Assembly: GCA_964473365.1 (NCBI GenBank)
Contig: CAYYOV010000016.1
Span: 1-64,000 of the forward strand
Direction: 5' to 3'
Length of the DNA: 64,000 nucleotides
From: 2-02-FULL-55-14 sp964473365
Lineage (GTDB): Bacteria; Bacteroidota; Ignavibacteria; UBA10030
Below the pieces are notes generated by a model that was not told where the DNA came from, searched no databases, and saw nothing but the letters and a program-made list of their open reading frames with translations. This document shows, piece after piece, positions 36,318-45,897 of this stretch; position 1 is the first letter of the stretch; each line of letters starts with the position of its first letter. The translations under genes were made by a program, and so were the position numbers.

Positions 36318-37580
36318 TCAGACGGCCGTTTCGTCCGTGACGGGGACGTGGACCCGCCGAAGGAGGACGAGGCCGGCGACGAGGAAGATGCCCACGGAAA
36401 GGATGGCGACGCGTTGGTTGAGCAGCGAGGACACGATGCCGAACAGAACGGGCCCGAGGATCGCAGAAGCCTTTCCGAAGAACGAATAGAATCCGAAGAA
36501 CTCAGTTTTCTTGTCCTTGGGAATGATCTTGGACATCAGGCTGCGGCTGGTAGATTGCGATGAGCCAAGAGCGATACCGGCGAACCCGCCGATAACGGTG
36601 AAGGCGAGTTTTGATGTGACAAGGAACGCCGCGATCGTGATCAGGATCCAGAGCAGGAGTGTGACGATGAGCGTTCTCTTGTGTCCGAGATGGTCCGCCA
36701 GAACCCCAAACGCGATCGAGCCAAGCAGGGCTGTCGTCTGGATCATCGCGAAGAAGAGGACGATCTCGCTGATGTCAAACCCCAGCGTCTCGCGCGCGAA
36801 GATCGACGAGAAGACGATGATGGTGTTGATCCCGTCGACATAGAGAAAGTAGGCGGCCAGAAACCAGGCGATGTTGCGATACTGGGCGAGTGACCGGAAT
36901 GTACCGGCCAGCCGTGTGAAGCCGGATTGCAGGACTTCAAGATCGATCCGATGAAGCCTCTGCCGGTCGGGCAGAAAGAGAAACAGCGGAAGGGAGAACA
37001 GAAGGAAGATGGCAGCCGCCATCAAAAAGCTCAGCCGAATATTGCCGAGGTTGGCCTCGCCGAATCCGCCGGCGTAGAGTGGGAACGCTGCTGCCAGGGT
37101 CAGGAGCGAACCGGCGTATCCGGCGGCGAAACCGTAGCCGGACACGCGTCCGTAACTCCGGGGTGTCGTGATTTCCGGGAGGAACGCGTCATAGAAGACG
37201 AGACCGGCCTCGAAGCCGATGTTGGCCAGAATCAGGAGGGCGATGCCGGCGGCCACCATTCCCGGGAGCACGCCAGCCAGCGACGCGGTGGCCACGATGC
37301 ACAGTCCGGTGAACAACGCGAGAAAACCCTTCTTCCCGCCTCCGGCATCTGCGACCGCACCAAGCACGGGTGAGACGAGGGCCACGATCACCATCGAAAC
37401 GCTGAAGGCGAGTCCCCACAGCGCATCAGCATACGGTCCGCCGCCCGCAACAATCTCGCGGAAGTACAGCGGATAGCCGACGGTCAGGATGGTGACATAG
37501 AAAGCGGTATTGGCAAAATCGAAGAGCGCCCACGATAGGATCGAACCGCGCGCACCGATGCCGGCAGCAGGTCGTATCAT
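36318..37580 (-). CDS. MFS transporter, UMF1/Atg22-like family
   Basis: 420 aa with about 12 membrane segments. SWALFDFANTAFYVTILTVGYPLYF at the N-terminus is the hallmark of the UMF1 (Atg22-like) branch of the major facilitator superfamily, whose substrates are mostly unknown (amino-acid efflux is known for yeast Atg22). The ATG overlaps the nusB stop by four bases. The charged tail (LRRVHVPVTDETAV) is cytoplasmic. Confidence 0.85.
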   Translation of the reverse strand: MIRPAAGIGARGSILSWALFDFANTAFYVTILTVGYPLYFREIVAGGGPYADALWGLAFSVSMVIVALVSPVLGAVADAGGGKKGFLALFTGLCIVATASLAGVLPGMVAAGIALLILANIGFEAGLVFYDAFLPEITTPRSYGRVSGYGFAAGYAGSLLTLAAAFPLYAGGFGEANLGNIRLSFLMAAAIFLLFSLPLFLFLPDRQRLHRIDLEVLQSGFTRLAGTFRSLAQYRNIAWFLAAYFLYVDGINTIIVFSSIFARETLGFDISEIVLFFAMIQTTALLGSIAFGVLADHLGHKRTLIVTLLLWILITIAAFLVTSKLAFTVIGGFAGIALGSSQSTSRSLMSKIIPKDKKTEFFGFYSFFGKASAILGPVLFGIVSSLLNQRVAILSVGIFLVAGLVLLRRVHVPVTDETAV

Positions 37581-38059
37581 GCCTTGGTTCGGGTCCGTCG
37601 AGGTGCCGCGAGGTCGAGCAAGCCACGGCCGGCCTTCTTGAGCTGCCCGCCGCTTCTCAAATGGCCGAGGACAGAATCGAGAACGCCATTCACGAACTTA
37701 TCGCTCTTCTCCGTGCTATAGGCGCGTGCGATCTCGATGGCCTCGTTGATCGAGACCTTGGGGGGGATGTCGGGGAAGTAGAGCAGCTCGCAGATCGCGA
37801 TGCGAAGGATGATCTTGTCGAGAACTGCCAGACGCGTGAACTCCCAGTGCTCAACCTGTTCGCGGATGAGCGCATCAAGATCCTTGCTTGTTTCGTGAAC
37901 CTTGAGAATGAGGGAGCGAGCGAACCGGAAGGCAACGTCGTCATCCTTCAGGCCTGCCAGAAGGTCATCGACGGCCGGATTTTCCGGATTCTTGGAGACC
38001 TCGCAGGCATAGAGGGCTTGCAGAACGCGTTCTCGGACGCGGCGACGTCGGGCTGTCAT
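37577..38059 (-). CDS. nusB: transcription antitermination factor NusB
   Basis: 160 aa, all-helical. RRRVRERVLQALYACEVS at the N-terminus and LAVLDKIILRIAICELLYF...INEAIEIARAYSTEKSDKFVNGVLD are the family's two conserved regions. It binds boxA RNA with NusE in rRNA antitermination. It lies 15 bases after the amino-acid dehydrogenase gene and is coupled to the transporter gene. Confidence 0.95.
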   Translation of the reverse strand: MTARRRRVRERVLQALYACEVSKNPENPAVDDLLAGLKDDDVAFRFARSLILKVHETSKDLDALIREQVEHWEFTRLAVLDKIILRIAICELLYFPDIPPKVSINEAIEIARAYSTEKSDKFVNGVLDSVLGHLRSGGQLKKAGRGLLDLAAPRRTRTKA

Positions 38060-38074
38060 GCGATCGGTGGGGGA

Positions 38075-39166
38075 TCAGCGGCTGTGTTGGCCCCGCGAGG
38101 CCGAATAGATCTGGTTGATGCGTCCCATCGATGCGATGCGGTCCTCTGCGATCTTGTTTGCCGCAACGGAGGTAGGGAGTTTTTCCCGATCGGCGATCTC
38201 GAAGATCTTCCGGATGATATCGTAAATCCCTTCGGCCTGGCGTAATGCACGTTTCTCGCTGTACCCCTCGAGCTCATTCGCGACGTTGATAAGTCCCCCT
38301 GCGTTGATGGCGTAATCGGGGGCGTAGGCGATCTTCCTGTCGATGAGCATCGTCATGTGCTTCTTTTCGTCGAGGAGTTGATTGTTGGCTCCGCCGGCGA
38401 CGACGGCACATTTCAGCCGAGGGATCGTGTCGTCGTTGAGGATCCCGCCGAGCGCGCACGGTGCGAATACGTCCATCGGCACGTCGTAGATCTTGTCGGG
38501 CTTGACGAATGTTCCCTTGAGGCGGCGTGCGAGATTTCTGGCCCGCTCCTCCGCGATGTCGGTCACAACGATCTTTGCTCCCTCCTTCGCGAGGTGCTCC
38601 CCGAGGTATGAGGCAACCTTGCCGGCGCCCTGAATGGCGACGCGTTTCCCTTTCAGGGAGTCAGCGCCGAACACCCTGCGGACTGCCGCTTTCATGCCAA
38701 CATAGACCCCGAGTCCCGTGACCGGCGAAGGATCGCCGCTGCCGCCGAGCGCCCGCGAGATCCCAGTCACGTGCTTTGTCTCCATCCGCACCCACTCCAT
38801 GTCCTGCACGCTGGTGTTGACGTCCTCGGCCGTGATGTAACGGCCGCCGAGCGTGTCAACGAACCTGCCGTAGGTCCGAAAGAGTGTCTCGCTCTTGATC
38901 GTGGCCGCATCACCAATGATGACAGCCTTTCCGCCTCCGAGATTCAGACCGGCAACGGCAGCCTTGTATGTCATGCCACGCGAGAGCCGGAGAACGTCAC
39001 GCATCGCCTCTTCTTCGGTTGCGTAGGACCAGAGACGCGTTCCGCCGAGTGCTGGCCCGAGCGTGGTGTTATGGACGGCGATGATCGCCCGAAGACCGAC
39101 CTTCTTGTCCGAACAGAGGACGACTTGCTCATGATCACGCCGATCGATCTCGTCGAAGAGTTTCAT
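38075..39166 (-). CDS. leucine (branched-chain) dehydrogenase
   Basis: 363 aa, Glu/Leu/Phe/Val dehydrogenase family. It interconverts branched-chain amino acids and 2-oxoacids with NAD. GPALGGTRLW (38-46) and the catalytic lysines Lys68 and Lys80 (in GGGKAV) have the same numbering as leucine dehydrogenase of Bacillus. A Rossmann region (VAIQGAGKVASYLGEHL) follows. I start at the internal ATG because it matches family N-termini; AGGAA precedes it by seven bases. A longer frame would run back into the terminator-promoter element. Confidence 0.9.
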   Translation of the reverse strand: MKLFDEIDRRDHEQVVLCSDKKVGLRAIIAVHNTTLGPALGGTRLWSYATEEEAMRDVLRLSRGMTYKAAVAGLNLGGGKAVIIGDAATIKSETLFRTYGRFVDTLGGRYITAEDVNTSVQDMEWVRMETKHVTGISRALGGSGDPSPVTGLGVYVGMKAAVRRVFGADSLKGKRVAIQGAGKVASYLGEHLAKEGAKIVVTDIAEERARNLARRLKGTFVKPDKIYDVPMDVFAPCALGGILNDDTIPRLKCAVVAGGANNQLLDEKKHMTMLIDRKIAYAPDYAINAGGLINVANELEGYSEKRALRQAEGIYDIIRKIFEIADREKLPTSVAANKIAEDRIASMGRINQIYSASRGQHSR

Positions 39167-39206
39167 GGGAGGTTCCTGATGCGGGGGGAGGGACGACAAC
39201 AGAACG

Positions 39207-39235
39207 AACATAGATAAAAAACCCCGGCGCGGCAA
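39207..39235 (-). promoter_or_regulatory. promoter of the leucine dehydrogenase operon
   Basis: TTGCCG, 17-bp spacer, TATGTT. The -35 box lies in the loop and arm of the upstream gene's terminator, so the two signals overlap. Confidence 0.6.
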
Positions 39236-39249
39236 CTGCCGGCCGGGGG
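39215..39249 (-). terminator. rho-independent terminator of the adenylate cyclase gene
   Basis: A GC-rich inverted repeat (CCCCGGC ... GCCGGGG arms) is followed by TTTTTT on the minus strand, six bases past the cyclase stop. Confidence 0.88.
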
Positions 39250-39255
39250 TGCGGA

Positions 39256-42231
39256 TCAGTTCGAGGCCGACCCGTCGCTGAGTGAGCGGGCGAAGAGGGC
39301 CCGGAATTCCGGGTCGTCCTTGATAGAGCCAAAATCGGGATTGAGGGCTTCAGCCAGATCCAAACGCCGGTCCACCGCGAACTTCAGCGCTTTCAAGGCC
39401 TCGTCCTTTTTCTGGATCAGCGTATAGACGTTGGCGATGCGATACCATTGAGTCGGAGTCAGATCTTCGCCCTCCATCACGCGGGAAAGCGACGTGCCGG
39501 CCTCCCCGAACTTTCCGATGCGGGCATAGAGCAGTGCCTGATAGATGAGCGCTGAGGTGTTCTGCGGGTCGCGTTCGATCGCGGCGGCGGCCGCACTCAG
39601 ACCGGCGTTGAAGTGGACCTCAGCTGAATCAAGCTGCTCTGCGAATGCGCGCCCCAGAAGATACTGCGCCCGGTAGGGCTCCGACGAGCCGTCCGCCCGT
39701 TGTCGATAGAACTCGACCAATGCTGGTGGACGTGTGCCCCGGAGCCACGCGCTGGCCAGATACTGTGCTGTGATGAACGTTTCCGGCCCGCCAGCCGCGA
39801 TGGCTTTTTCGTAAAGGTCAGCGGCGCCGGGATTGTCTCCCTTCCAATGGAGCAGGAGGCCTTTCAGGAAGAGCGTACGCGGATGCTGAGGATCGATGAC
39901 AGCTGCCCGGTCGAGGGCCGCCGTCGAGCCGGCGACGTCGCCGGTCGTGAGGAGTATCTCTGCGATTATCCGGTTGCACTCGGGTTGGAATGGATCAAGC
40001 TCGAGCGCTCTCTGGCTAGCCACGAGGGCAGTCCCGAATCGGCGCCCGGCCAGCGCGACAACAGAAGCTGCCCGTTGGACTTCGGGGCGAAGCGCATCAT
40101 CCCGAAGAGCATCTTGGACCCAGTTCGTCGCTGAAATGAGCGCAGTTTCGGGGAGGAGCCCGAATCGAACAAGGCGGGCGGTGGCCTCTGCCCGCACGGC
40201 ACGCGCGGCTGGGAAATCGGCGGAAGAATCAGCCAAGCCCGACATGCGACTGCGCGCCGAATCGAGCAGTTGGGCATCATCGCGATCCAAATACGAACGG
40301 GCTTCAAGATATGCCCCAAGTCCGGTCCCATCAACAAATGGCAGCGGAAGGTTGTCAGGCACGGCGTCGAGTCCAACGTCTTGGATCAAGGCTAGAATGG
40401 CCTGCGACCGGAATTGATCTATCCCGGCGATGGTCGTCCGGAACCGCCGATTCATCATCGGCTCCTGAGTCGCCGCATTGACAAGGCGGAGTGTGACCTC
40501 ATACGTCTCGCCTGATCGGGCGACGGTGCCCGTGAGCACGTGTCGCACGTTCAAGGCTGAAGCGATGGATCCGATAGAGGACATTCCCGAATCTGCGGAC
40601 GCCGACGGAGCCATGCAGCGCGCTTCCACATGTTCGAGTCTTGCGACATCCTTGAGAATGATCGAAGGGATCGCGCTCAGCAAGGGGTCTCCGGTTGCTT
40701 CGTCATTGGCCGGCGCAAATGCCAGGGCCGTGACCTCGAGAGTGACGGGGAAGAGAAGACGCCAGACAAGCGGTGCGACGATGGCGACGGTGCCCGCCAC
40801 CAAGAGTCCGCCCACGACCTGCAGGACGCGTTTGGTCGGGAAGGGGCGCCTCTTGGGTTCTTCGACCACCGGCTTTGCCACACGTTGCTCTTCGGCCCGT
40901 CGCTGCATCACGATCTGTCGGGCCTCAGCGTTCCGTTGTGCTTGCTCTTCGGCAATCTGATGGTCTTCCTCCGTCCGATGTTCTTGCTTGAGCTTGATCT
41001 CCTGTTCTAGTTCCCGTGCCGTAAAATTGTTCGGGTCCAGCTTGTAGATGTCTCTGAGCGTGTAGACGGCCTGCGTATAGTTTCGCTGGTCCATCTGAAA
41101 GCGGACAGCCGTAATCAGGTCTTCGATCTTCTGCTGCTCTTGTTGACGAGCCTCCTCCTGACTCTTCCGGCTCTTTTCGACCTGTTTGGCGCGTGATTCT
41201 TGTTCGATGCGATACCGTTCTTCTTCGATGCGAAGGAGGACCTGCTGTGCACCCACGTGCAGCGGGAAGTACTCAAAGACCCTGTTCGTCTCACGTTCGG
41301 CGTCGGCGAGTTTGCCCTGGGCGATCAGTTCCCTCGCCGTCTGCAGGAACTTCTGAGCCTTGGATTCGTGCTCCTCCTCCGTTTTCCGCTTGGTCTCGCT
41401 GATGCCGAATGTCGGGTCGAGGTCATCGATCTTCTTGAGTTCAGCCTCTGCTTCGGCGATGTGACCAAGCTGATAGTACTTTTCGGCCCGGGCGTAGTAT
41501 TCTTCGACGAGCCTCTTCCTCTCCTGTTCATTCATCTGCCCCGCGGCCGCACGCTGCTTGGCTTCCTCGACCTTCCGTGCCTCATGCTTTTCGTCCCGCT
41601 CCCGTTTGGCACCCACCTCGACAAGGGTGGACCGAGAGTGTTCAACGGCCGACGGTGACGGGTCAGCAAAGGCCGGGATCTCTTCAATCAAGATCTCATG
41701 GATCTCGACCGGTTCGGGGATATTCTTGAGCGTGATCTGACCTATCCGAAACGTCTTCAGCGACATCTTGTTCCGGACCTGGTTGAAGACGTCTCCCGAG
41801 ATGCAGATACGTGTGGGTTCGGTGATCGATTCGACGCGCGAAGCGACATTCACGCCATCGCCGATGATATCGTCCCCACGGATGATGACGTCACCGAGAT
41901 GGATGCCGATCCGGATCTCGATCCGATCGAACTCTGACTTGCCGCTGTTGTACGAATGGAACTTCTTCTGTGCTTCGATGCTGCACTTCACGGCGTTGAC
42001 AACACTGCCAAAATCGATCATGAACGAGTCGCCGATCGACTTGATGACCCGCCCCCCATACTTCGTCGTAAGCACGCGCATGAGCGCGTCGTGCTTCTTC
42101 AGCAGGTCGAACGCACCGGCCTCGTTCTCGGCCATCTTCCGAGAGAAACCCTTGATGTCCGTGAACATCACGGCGGCCAGCTTTCGCGTGGCTTCTTCTT
42201 CAGGACTTAGGGCAGGATCGATCGGGGTCAC
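39256..42231 (-). CDS. class III adenylate cyclase with coiled coil, membrane segment and TPR region
   Basis: 991 aa. The cyclase domain (about 18-190) has metal Asp25 (FTDIKGFS) and Asp68 (IGDSF), adenine-selecting Lys64 and Asp121, and transition-state Asn128 and Arg132, so it should be active on ATP. A Glu/Arg/Gln-rich coiled coil follows (about 215-440), then one membrane segment (about 470-490). A FlgO/TolB-like domain and TPR units follow to the end. It is a likely membrane sensor producing cAMP. The start is GTG. A promoter with an internal palindrome lies just upstream. Confidence 0.88.
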   Translation of the reverse strand: MTPIDPALSPEEEATRKLAAVMFTDIKGFSRKMAENEAGAFDLLKKHDALMRVLTTKYGGRVIKSIGDSFMIDFGSVVNAVKCSIEAQKKFHSYNSGKSEFDRIEIRIGIHLGDVIIRGDDIIGDGVNVASRVESITEPTRICISGDVFNQVRNKMSLKTFRIGQITLKNIPEPVEIHEILIEEIPAFADPSPSAVEHSRSTLVEVGAKRERDEKHEARKVEEAKQRAAAGQMNEQERKRLVEEYYARAEKYYQLGHIAEAEAELKKIDDLDPTFGISETKRKTEEEHESKAQKFLQTARELIAQGKLADAERETNRVFEYFPLHVGAQQVLLRIEEERYRIEQESRAKQVEKSRKSQEEARQQEQQKIEDLITAVRFQMDQRNYTQAVYTLRDIYKLDPNNFTARELEQEIKLKQEHRTEEDHQIAEEQAQRNAEARQIVMQRRAEEQRVAKPVVEEPKRRPFPTKRVLQVVGGLLVAGTVAIVAPLVWRLLFPVTLEVTALAFAPANDEATGDPLLSAIPSIILKDVARLEHVEARCMAPSASADSGMSSIGSIASALNVRHVLTGTVARSGETYEVTLRLVNAATQEPMMNRRFRTTIAGIDQFRSQAILALIQDVGLDAVPDNLPLPFVDGTGLGAYLEARSYLDRDDAQLLDSARSRMSGLADSSADFPAARAVRAEATARLVRFGLLPETALISATNWVQDALRDDALRPEVQRAASVVALAGRRFGTALVASQRALELDPFQPECNRIIAEILLTTGDVAGSTAALDRAAVIDPQHPRTLFLKGLLLHWKGDNPGAADLYEKAIAAGGPETFITAQYLASAWLRGTRPPALVEFYRQRADGSSEPYRAQYLLGRAFAEQLDSAEVHFNAGLSAAAAAIERDPQNTSALIYQALLYARIGKFGEAGTSLSRVMEGEDLTPTQWYRIANVYTLIQKKDEALKALKFAVDRRLDLAEALNPDFGSIKDDPEFRALFARSLSDGSASN

Positions 42232-42250
42232 GAGCGCTCAGGAAAATGAA

Positions 42251-42280
42251 CCATTACAGACGTGTAATGCTTTTGTTCAA
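42251..42280 (-). promoter_or_regulatory. promoter with internal palindrome, cyclase gene
   Basis: TTGAAC and TAATGG with an 18-bp spacer. CATTACA and TGTAATG, four bases apart (42252-42269), overlap the -10 box, as expected of a repressor operator. Confidence 0.45.
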
Positions 42281-42349
42281 GCCAAGATATCGACGCCGGG
42301 CCGGAATGTCAACGAACGCATTGTGCTTCGTATCAAGCGCCGACACAGC

Positions 42350-44479
42350 CTAGGATAGGTAGAATTTCTCAACGTATTCCGCCACCATCCGGTCTGTACT
42401 ATATTCAGGAACGAGCGATTCCATGGCATTCCTGACGCGTTTGATCCATCCGCGGGGAATTCCATGGTCGTCGCGGAGATAGAATTCGGGGATCACTTGG
42501 TCTCGCAGGACGGCAAGGAGATTCTCGGAATCGATCGCATCCTGCCGTTCCGTGTCCGGGTCGTTGGAATCTTCGCCAATGGCCCAGCCGTTCGTTCCGT
42601 CGAATCCTTCCCTCCACCAGCCGTCGAGAATGCTGACATTCAATCCGCCATGGATGCCGACCTTCTGACCACTTGTGCCGCTGGCTTCGAGCGGGCGTCG
42701 GGGATTGTTCAGCCATACGTCGCATCCGGCGATGAGATGACGCGCGACGCCGATATCGTAGTTCTCGAGAAAGATGACCTTGCCGAACAGCTGCGGGTGA
42801 CGGCCGTATTCAATGATCCGCTGTATGAATCGTTTCCCGTCGTTGTCGCGCGGATGGGCCTTGCCGGCGAAGATGACCTGGACCGGACGTTCGGGATCCG
42901 TGAGCAAGGGAAGGATCCGGTCGAATTCCCGGAAGATGAGGGGGGCTCGCTTGTACGTCGCAAAACGTCGCGCAAACCCGATCGTCAGCGCATCGGGTGA
43001 CAACACCTGCGCGAACGCTGCCGCCCCATCGCCGCCGATGCGCAGATGTTGCTCGCGCAGACGGCGCCGGGCATACTCCACCAGATCGCGGCGCAACGTG
43101 TACCGGAGCGCCCAAAGTTCCTCGTCGGTGGCGAGTTCCTGGTCCTGCATCTTCTTCCAGAAGCGACGGTCCATGAGTTTCGCCGTCCAATCGGACCCAA
43201 GTCGCTTGTTCCAGAAGTCGTGCGCATGCACCGACGCCCAACCGGGCGTGTGGATGCCGTTCGTCACATGCCCGATGGGGACCTTGTCAGCGGCCAGCCC
43301 CGGATACAACTCCTTCCACATCTCGCGCGACACCTGTCCGTGAAGTTCGCTGACGCCGTTCGCGTGTCGGGACATCCGCAACGCGAGTACGGTCATCGTG
43401 AACGGCTCGTTGTGATCGGCCGGATGCACGCGCCCGAACGACATGAGGTCGTCGAGTGACAGCCCGGTGGAGCTCCAGGTGGGTCCGAACGTATGCTCCA
43501 TCAATTCGCGCGAGAATCGGTCGTGGCCCGCCGGAACCGGCGTGTGAGTCGTGAAGAGACAACGACGGCGCACGAGCGTCTCCGCGGCGGAGCGGTCGTG
43601 GCCATCTTTCATGGCGCGCTGAAGGAGCTCGATCGCGAGAAAAGCCGAGTGACCTTCGTTCATGTGATACACCGAAGGCTGGACGCCGAGAGAATCGAGC
43701 AGTCGCACGCCGCCAACACCGAGGACGATCTCCTGACCGATCCGGGTGTCGATATTCCCGCCGTACACGTGGCTGGTCAGCCCCTGGAAGTGGAAATCGT
43801 TCTCAGGCAGGTTCGTGTCGAGCAGGTAGAGCGTGGCGCGTCCGACCTGTGCCTTCCACGTCTGGAAGAAGACGGTGCTGTGACCGATCTGGACGGAGTT
43901 CAGGAGCCGTCCGCCTTCGGCGGTCATGACAAGCTCGATCGGAAGGTCTTCAACGTGGTTGGGTTCGTACACCTCCTGCTGCCACCCGTCGGCGCCGACA
44001 CGTTGGTGGAAGTAGCCCTCCCGGTAGAACAGCGTGATGCCGATGAACGGGATCGCCAGATCGCTGGCCGACTTGATATGGTCGCCCGACAAGATGCCAA
44101 GGCCGCCAGAGTAGATCGGCAGTGATTCATGGATACCGAACTCGGCGCTGAAGTAGGTGACGGGATGCTTGAGCGATGCGGCGTGCTGTGTTGCCCACGT
44201 CGTGGTTGCGCTCATATATTCGTCAAAATCCGAGAGCACCGAACGAACCTTTCGCGAGAACTCCGGATCGTGCAATCGCGCGGTCAGTTCCTGCTGCGAA
44301 ATCTCCCGCATGACCGCGACGGCGTTGTGATTCGAGTCTCGCCAACGCTGAGGGGCGAGGCGGTAGAAGACCCGTTGTGCCTCCGGGTTCCAGGTCCACC
44401 ACAAATTGCGGGACATCTCCCGAAGGCGATCTCCCAGATGGTTGGGTCCGTTGTGTTTCTTTGTGTGCGCGTTCGACAT
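42350..44479 (-). CDS. glgP: alpha-glucan phosphorylase
   Basis: 709 aa, GT35 family, DUF3417-type N-terminus (NLWWTWNPEAQRVF at about 26-39). It releases glucose-1-phosphate from glycogen or maltodextrin. The PLP-binding site is ASGTSGQKVG with Lys606. HYFSAEFGIHESLPIYSGGLGILSGD-like text at about 106-135 is the family's N-terminal motif. It lies 36 bases after ackA in the same direction, so sugar-phosphate release and acetate-forming ATP synthesis may be co-expressed. No terminator is seen before the cyclase promoter. Confidence 0.94.
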   Translation of the reverse strand: MSNAHTKKHNGPNHLGDRLREMSRNLWWTWNPEAQRVFYRLAPQRWRDSNHNAVAVMREISQQELTARLHDPEFSRKVRSVLSDFDEYMSATTTWATQHAASLKHPVTYFSAEFGIHESLPIYSGGLGILSGDHIKSASDLAIPFIGITLFYREGYFHQRVGADGWQQEVYEPNHVEDLPIELVMTAEGGRLLNSVQIGHSTVFFQTWKAQVGRATLYLLDTNLPENDFHFQGLTSHVYGGNIDTRIGQEIVLGVGGVRLLDSLGVQPSVYHMNEGHSAFLAIELLQRAMKDGHDRSAAETLVRRRCLFTTHTPVPAGHDRFSRELMEHTFGPTWSSTGLSLDDLMSFGRVHPADHNEPFTMTVLALRMSRHANGVSELHGQVSREMWKELYPGLAADKVPIGHVTNGIHTPGWASVHAHDFWNKRLGSDWTAKLMDRRFWKKMQDQELATDEELWALRYTLRRDLVEYARRRLREQHLRIGGDGAAAFAQVLSPDALTIGFARRFATYKRAPLIFREFDRILPLLTDPERPVQVIFAGKAHPRDNDGKRFIQRIIEYGRHPQLFGKVIFLENYDIGVARHLIAGCDVWLNNPRRPLEASGTSGQKVGIHGGLNVSILDGWWREGFDGTNGWAIGEDSNDPDTERQDAIDSENLLAVLRDQVIPEFYLRDDHGIPRGWIKRVRNAMESLVPEYSTDRMVAEYVEKFYLS

Positions 44480-44515
44480 GGACGACGAAATAGTGGTGGA
44501 TGGTTCGTGGGCGGC

Positions 44516-45763
44516 CTACCAGCGTCGCGGGGCGTCCTTGACGCAACGGACGGTATCGCGTGCGATCAGGAGCTCTTCGTTCGTCGGGATCACGTGGATC
44601 TGCATCCGGCTGTCGGAGGCGTGGATCGTGCCCTCGGACCCGCGCGGGAGGTCTGCGTTCGCTTTCGGGTCGACCTTGATCCCGAACCACTCGAGGCCTG
44701 TACAGATCCGCTCTCGAATGGTGGCGGAATTTTCACCAATGCCGCCTGTGAAGACGAGCGCATCTGCGCCGTTCATCTCCGCCAGGTAGGAGCCGATGTA
44801 TTTCTTCACTCGCTGGACGAAGATTGCGATGGCCAACGCCGCACGCCGGTCGTGATGCTCGCGTTCCTCCTCGAGTAGGTCGCGCATGTCGTTCGTCAGG
44901 CCCGAGAGGCCCAGGAGGCCCGACTGTTTGTTGAGCATGGCGTCGAGCTCGCTCATTGACATCCCCTCTTTGTGTACGAGGAATTCGAGCACTGCAGGGT
45001 CGAGGTCGCCGCCACGTGTGCCCATGACGAGCCCTTCGAGCGGCGAAAGTCCCATCGACGTGTCCATCGATTGGCCGCCCGACACGGCGCAAGCGGAACA
45101 GCCATTGCCCAGGTGGAGCGTGATGATCCGTATCTGTTCCCGTGCCTTTCCCGAAAGCTGACGATATCGGTACGAGACGTAGCGATGCGACGTGCCGTGA
45201 AATCCGTACCGACGGATCTTGTGGCGACGGTACAGCTGGTACGGGATCGCATACAGATACGACGTCTCGGGCATCGTGGAATGGAACGAGGTGTCGAACA
45301 CGGCCACCTGCGGCACGCCCACGCCGAACAACTCGCGTGCGGCGTAGATGCCCTTCAGGTTGGCCGGGTTATGCAACGGGGCGAGATCGATGCAATCCTC
45401 GATGCCGTCGAGGACCTCGTCATTGATGATGACCGACTTCGTGAACTTTTCGGCGCCGTGCACGACACGATGGCCGACGGCATGGACGTCGCCCAAGGAC
45501 CGAATGCCCGGGATCTGCGCTTCCGGCGATACCATCCATCGCACGATGTAGTCCAGGGCAGCTTTGTGGTCGCGCAATGGGACCGCCAGTTTGACCGGCG
45601 GACGTCCGTCCGCCTGGAGCGTAACGAGCGACTGGCTGCCGATGCGCTCGATGAGACCTTTGGCCTTCTGGACGTCACCGTCTTTTTCGATAAGGTCAAG
45701 GTCGGTGTGGATGATCTGGAATTTGAGCGAGGACGATCCGCAATTTAAGACGAGGATATTCAT
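44516..45763 (-). CDS. ackA: acetate kinase
   Basis: 415 aa. NCGSSSLKFQ (7-16), FDTSFHSTMP, HLGNGCSACAV and FTGGIGENSATIRE are the acetate kinase motifs in order; the length fits the family. It makes ATP from acetyl phosphate in fermentation. No pta gene is in the window. GGAG precedes the ATG by nine bases. Confidence 0.97.
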   Translation of the reverse strand: MNILVLNCGSSSLKFQIIHTDLDLIEKDGDVQKAKGLIERIGSQSLVTLQADGRPPVKLAVPLRDHKAALDYIVRWMVSPEAQIPGIRSLGDVHAVGHRVVHGAEKFTKSVIINDEVLDGIEDCIDLAPLHNPANLKGIYAARELFGVGVPQVAVFDTSFHSTMPETSYLYAIPYQLYRRHKIRRYGFHGTSHRYVSYRYRQLSGKAREQIRIITLHLGNGCSACAVSGGQSMDTSMGLSPLEGLVMGTRGGDLDPAVLEFLVHKEGMSMSELDAMLNKQSGLLGLSGLTNDMRDLLEEEREHHDRRAALAIAIFVQRVKKYIGSYLAEMNGADALVFTGGIGENSATIRERICTGLEWFGIKVDPKANADLPRGSEGTIHASDSRMQIHVIPTNEELLIARDTVRCVKDAPRRW

Positions 45764-45813
45764 GGCTGGAGACTCCGGAACGGGGGAAACTTCGAGGAAG
45801 CGTGAAACACTTC

Positions 45814-45842
45814 AACGTATCGCTAAGTTGCCCGAAACTCAA
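45814..45842 (-). promoter_or_regulatory. promoter of ackA-glgP
   Basis: TTGAGT, 17-bp spacer, TACGTT; predicted leader of about 44 bases containing GGAG. Confidence 0.6.
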
Positions 45843-45897
45843 GAAACGCGGTCGAAGGGAGTTCTCACGATTTTGTGTATCTTTCTGCCACTCCGTC

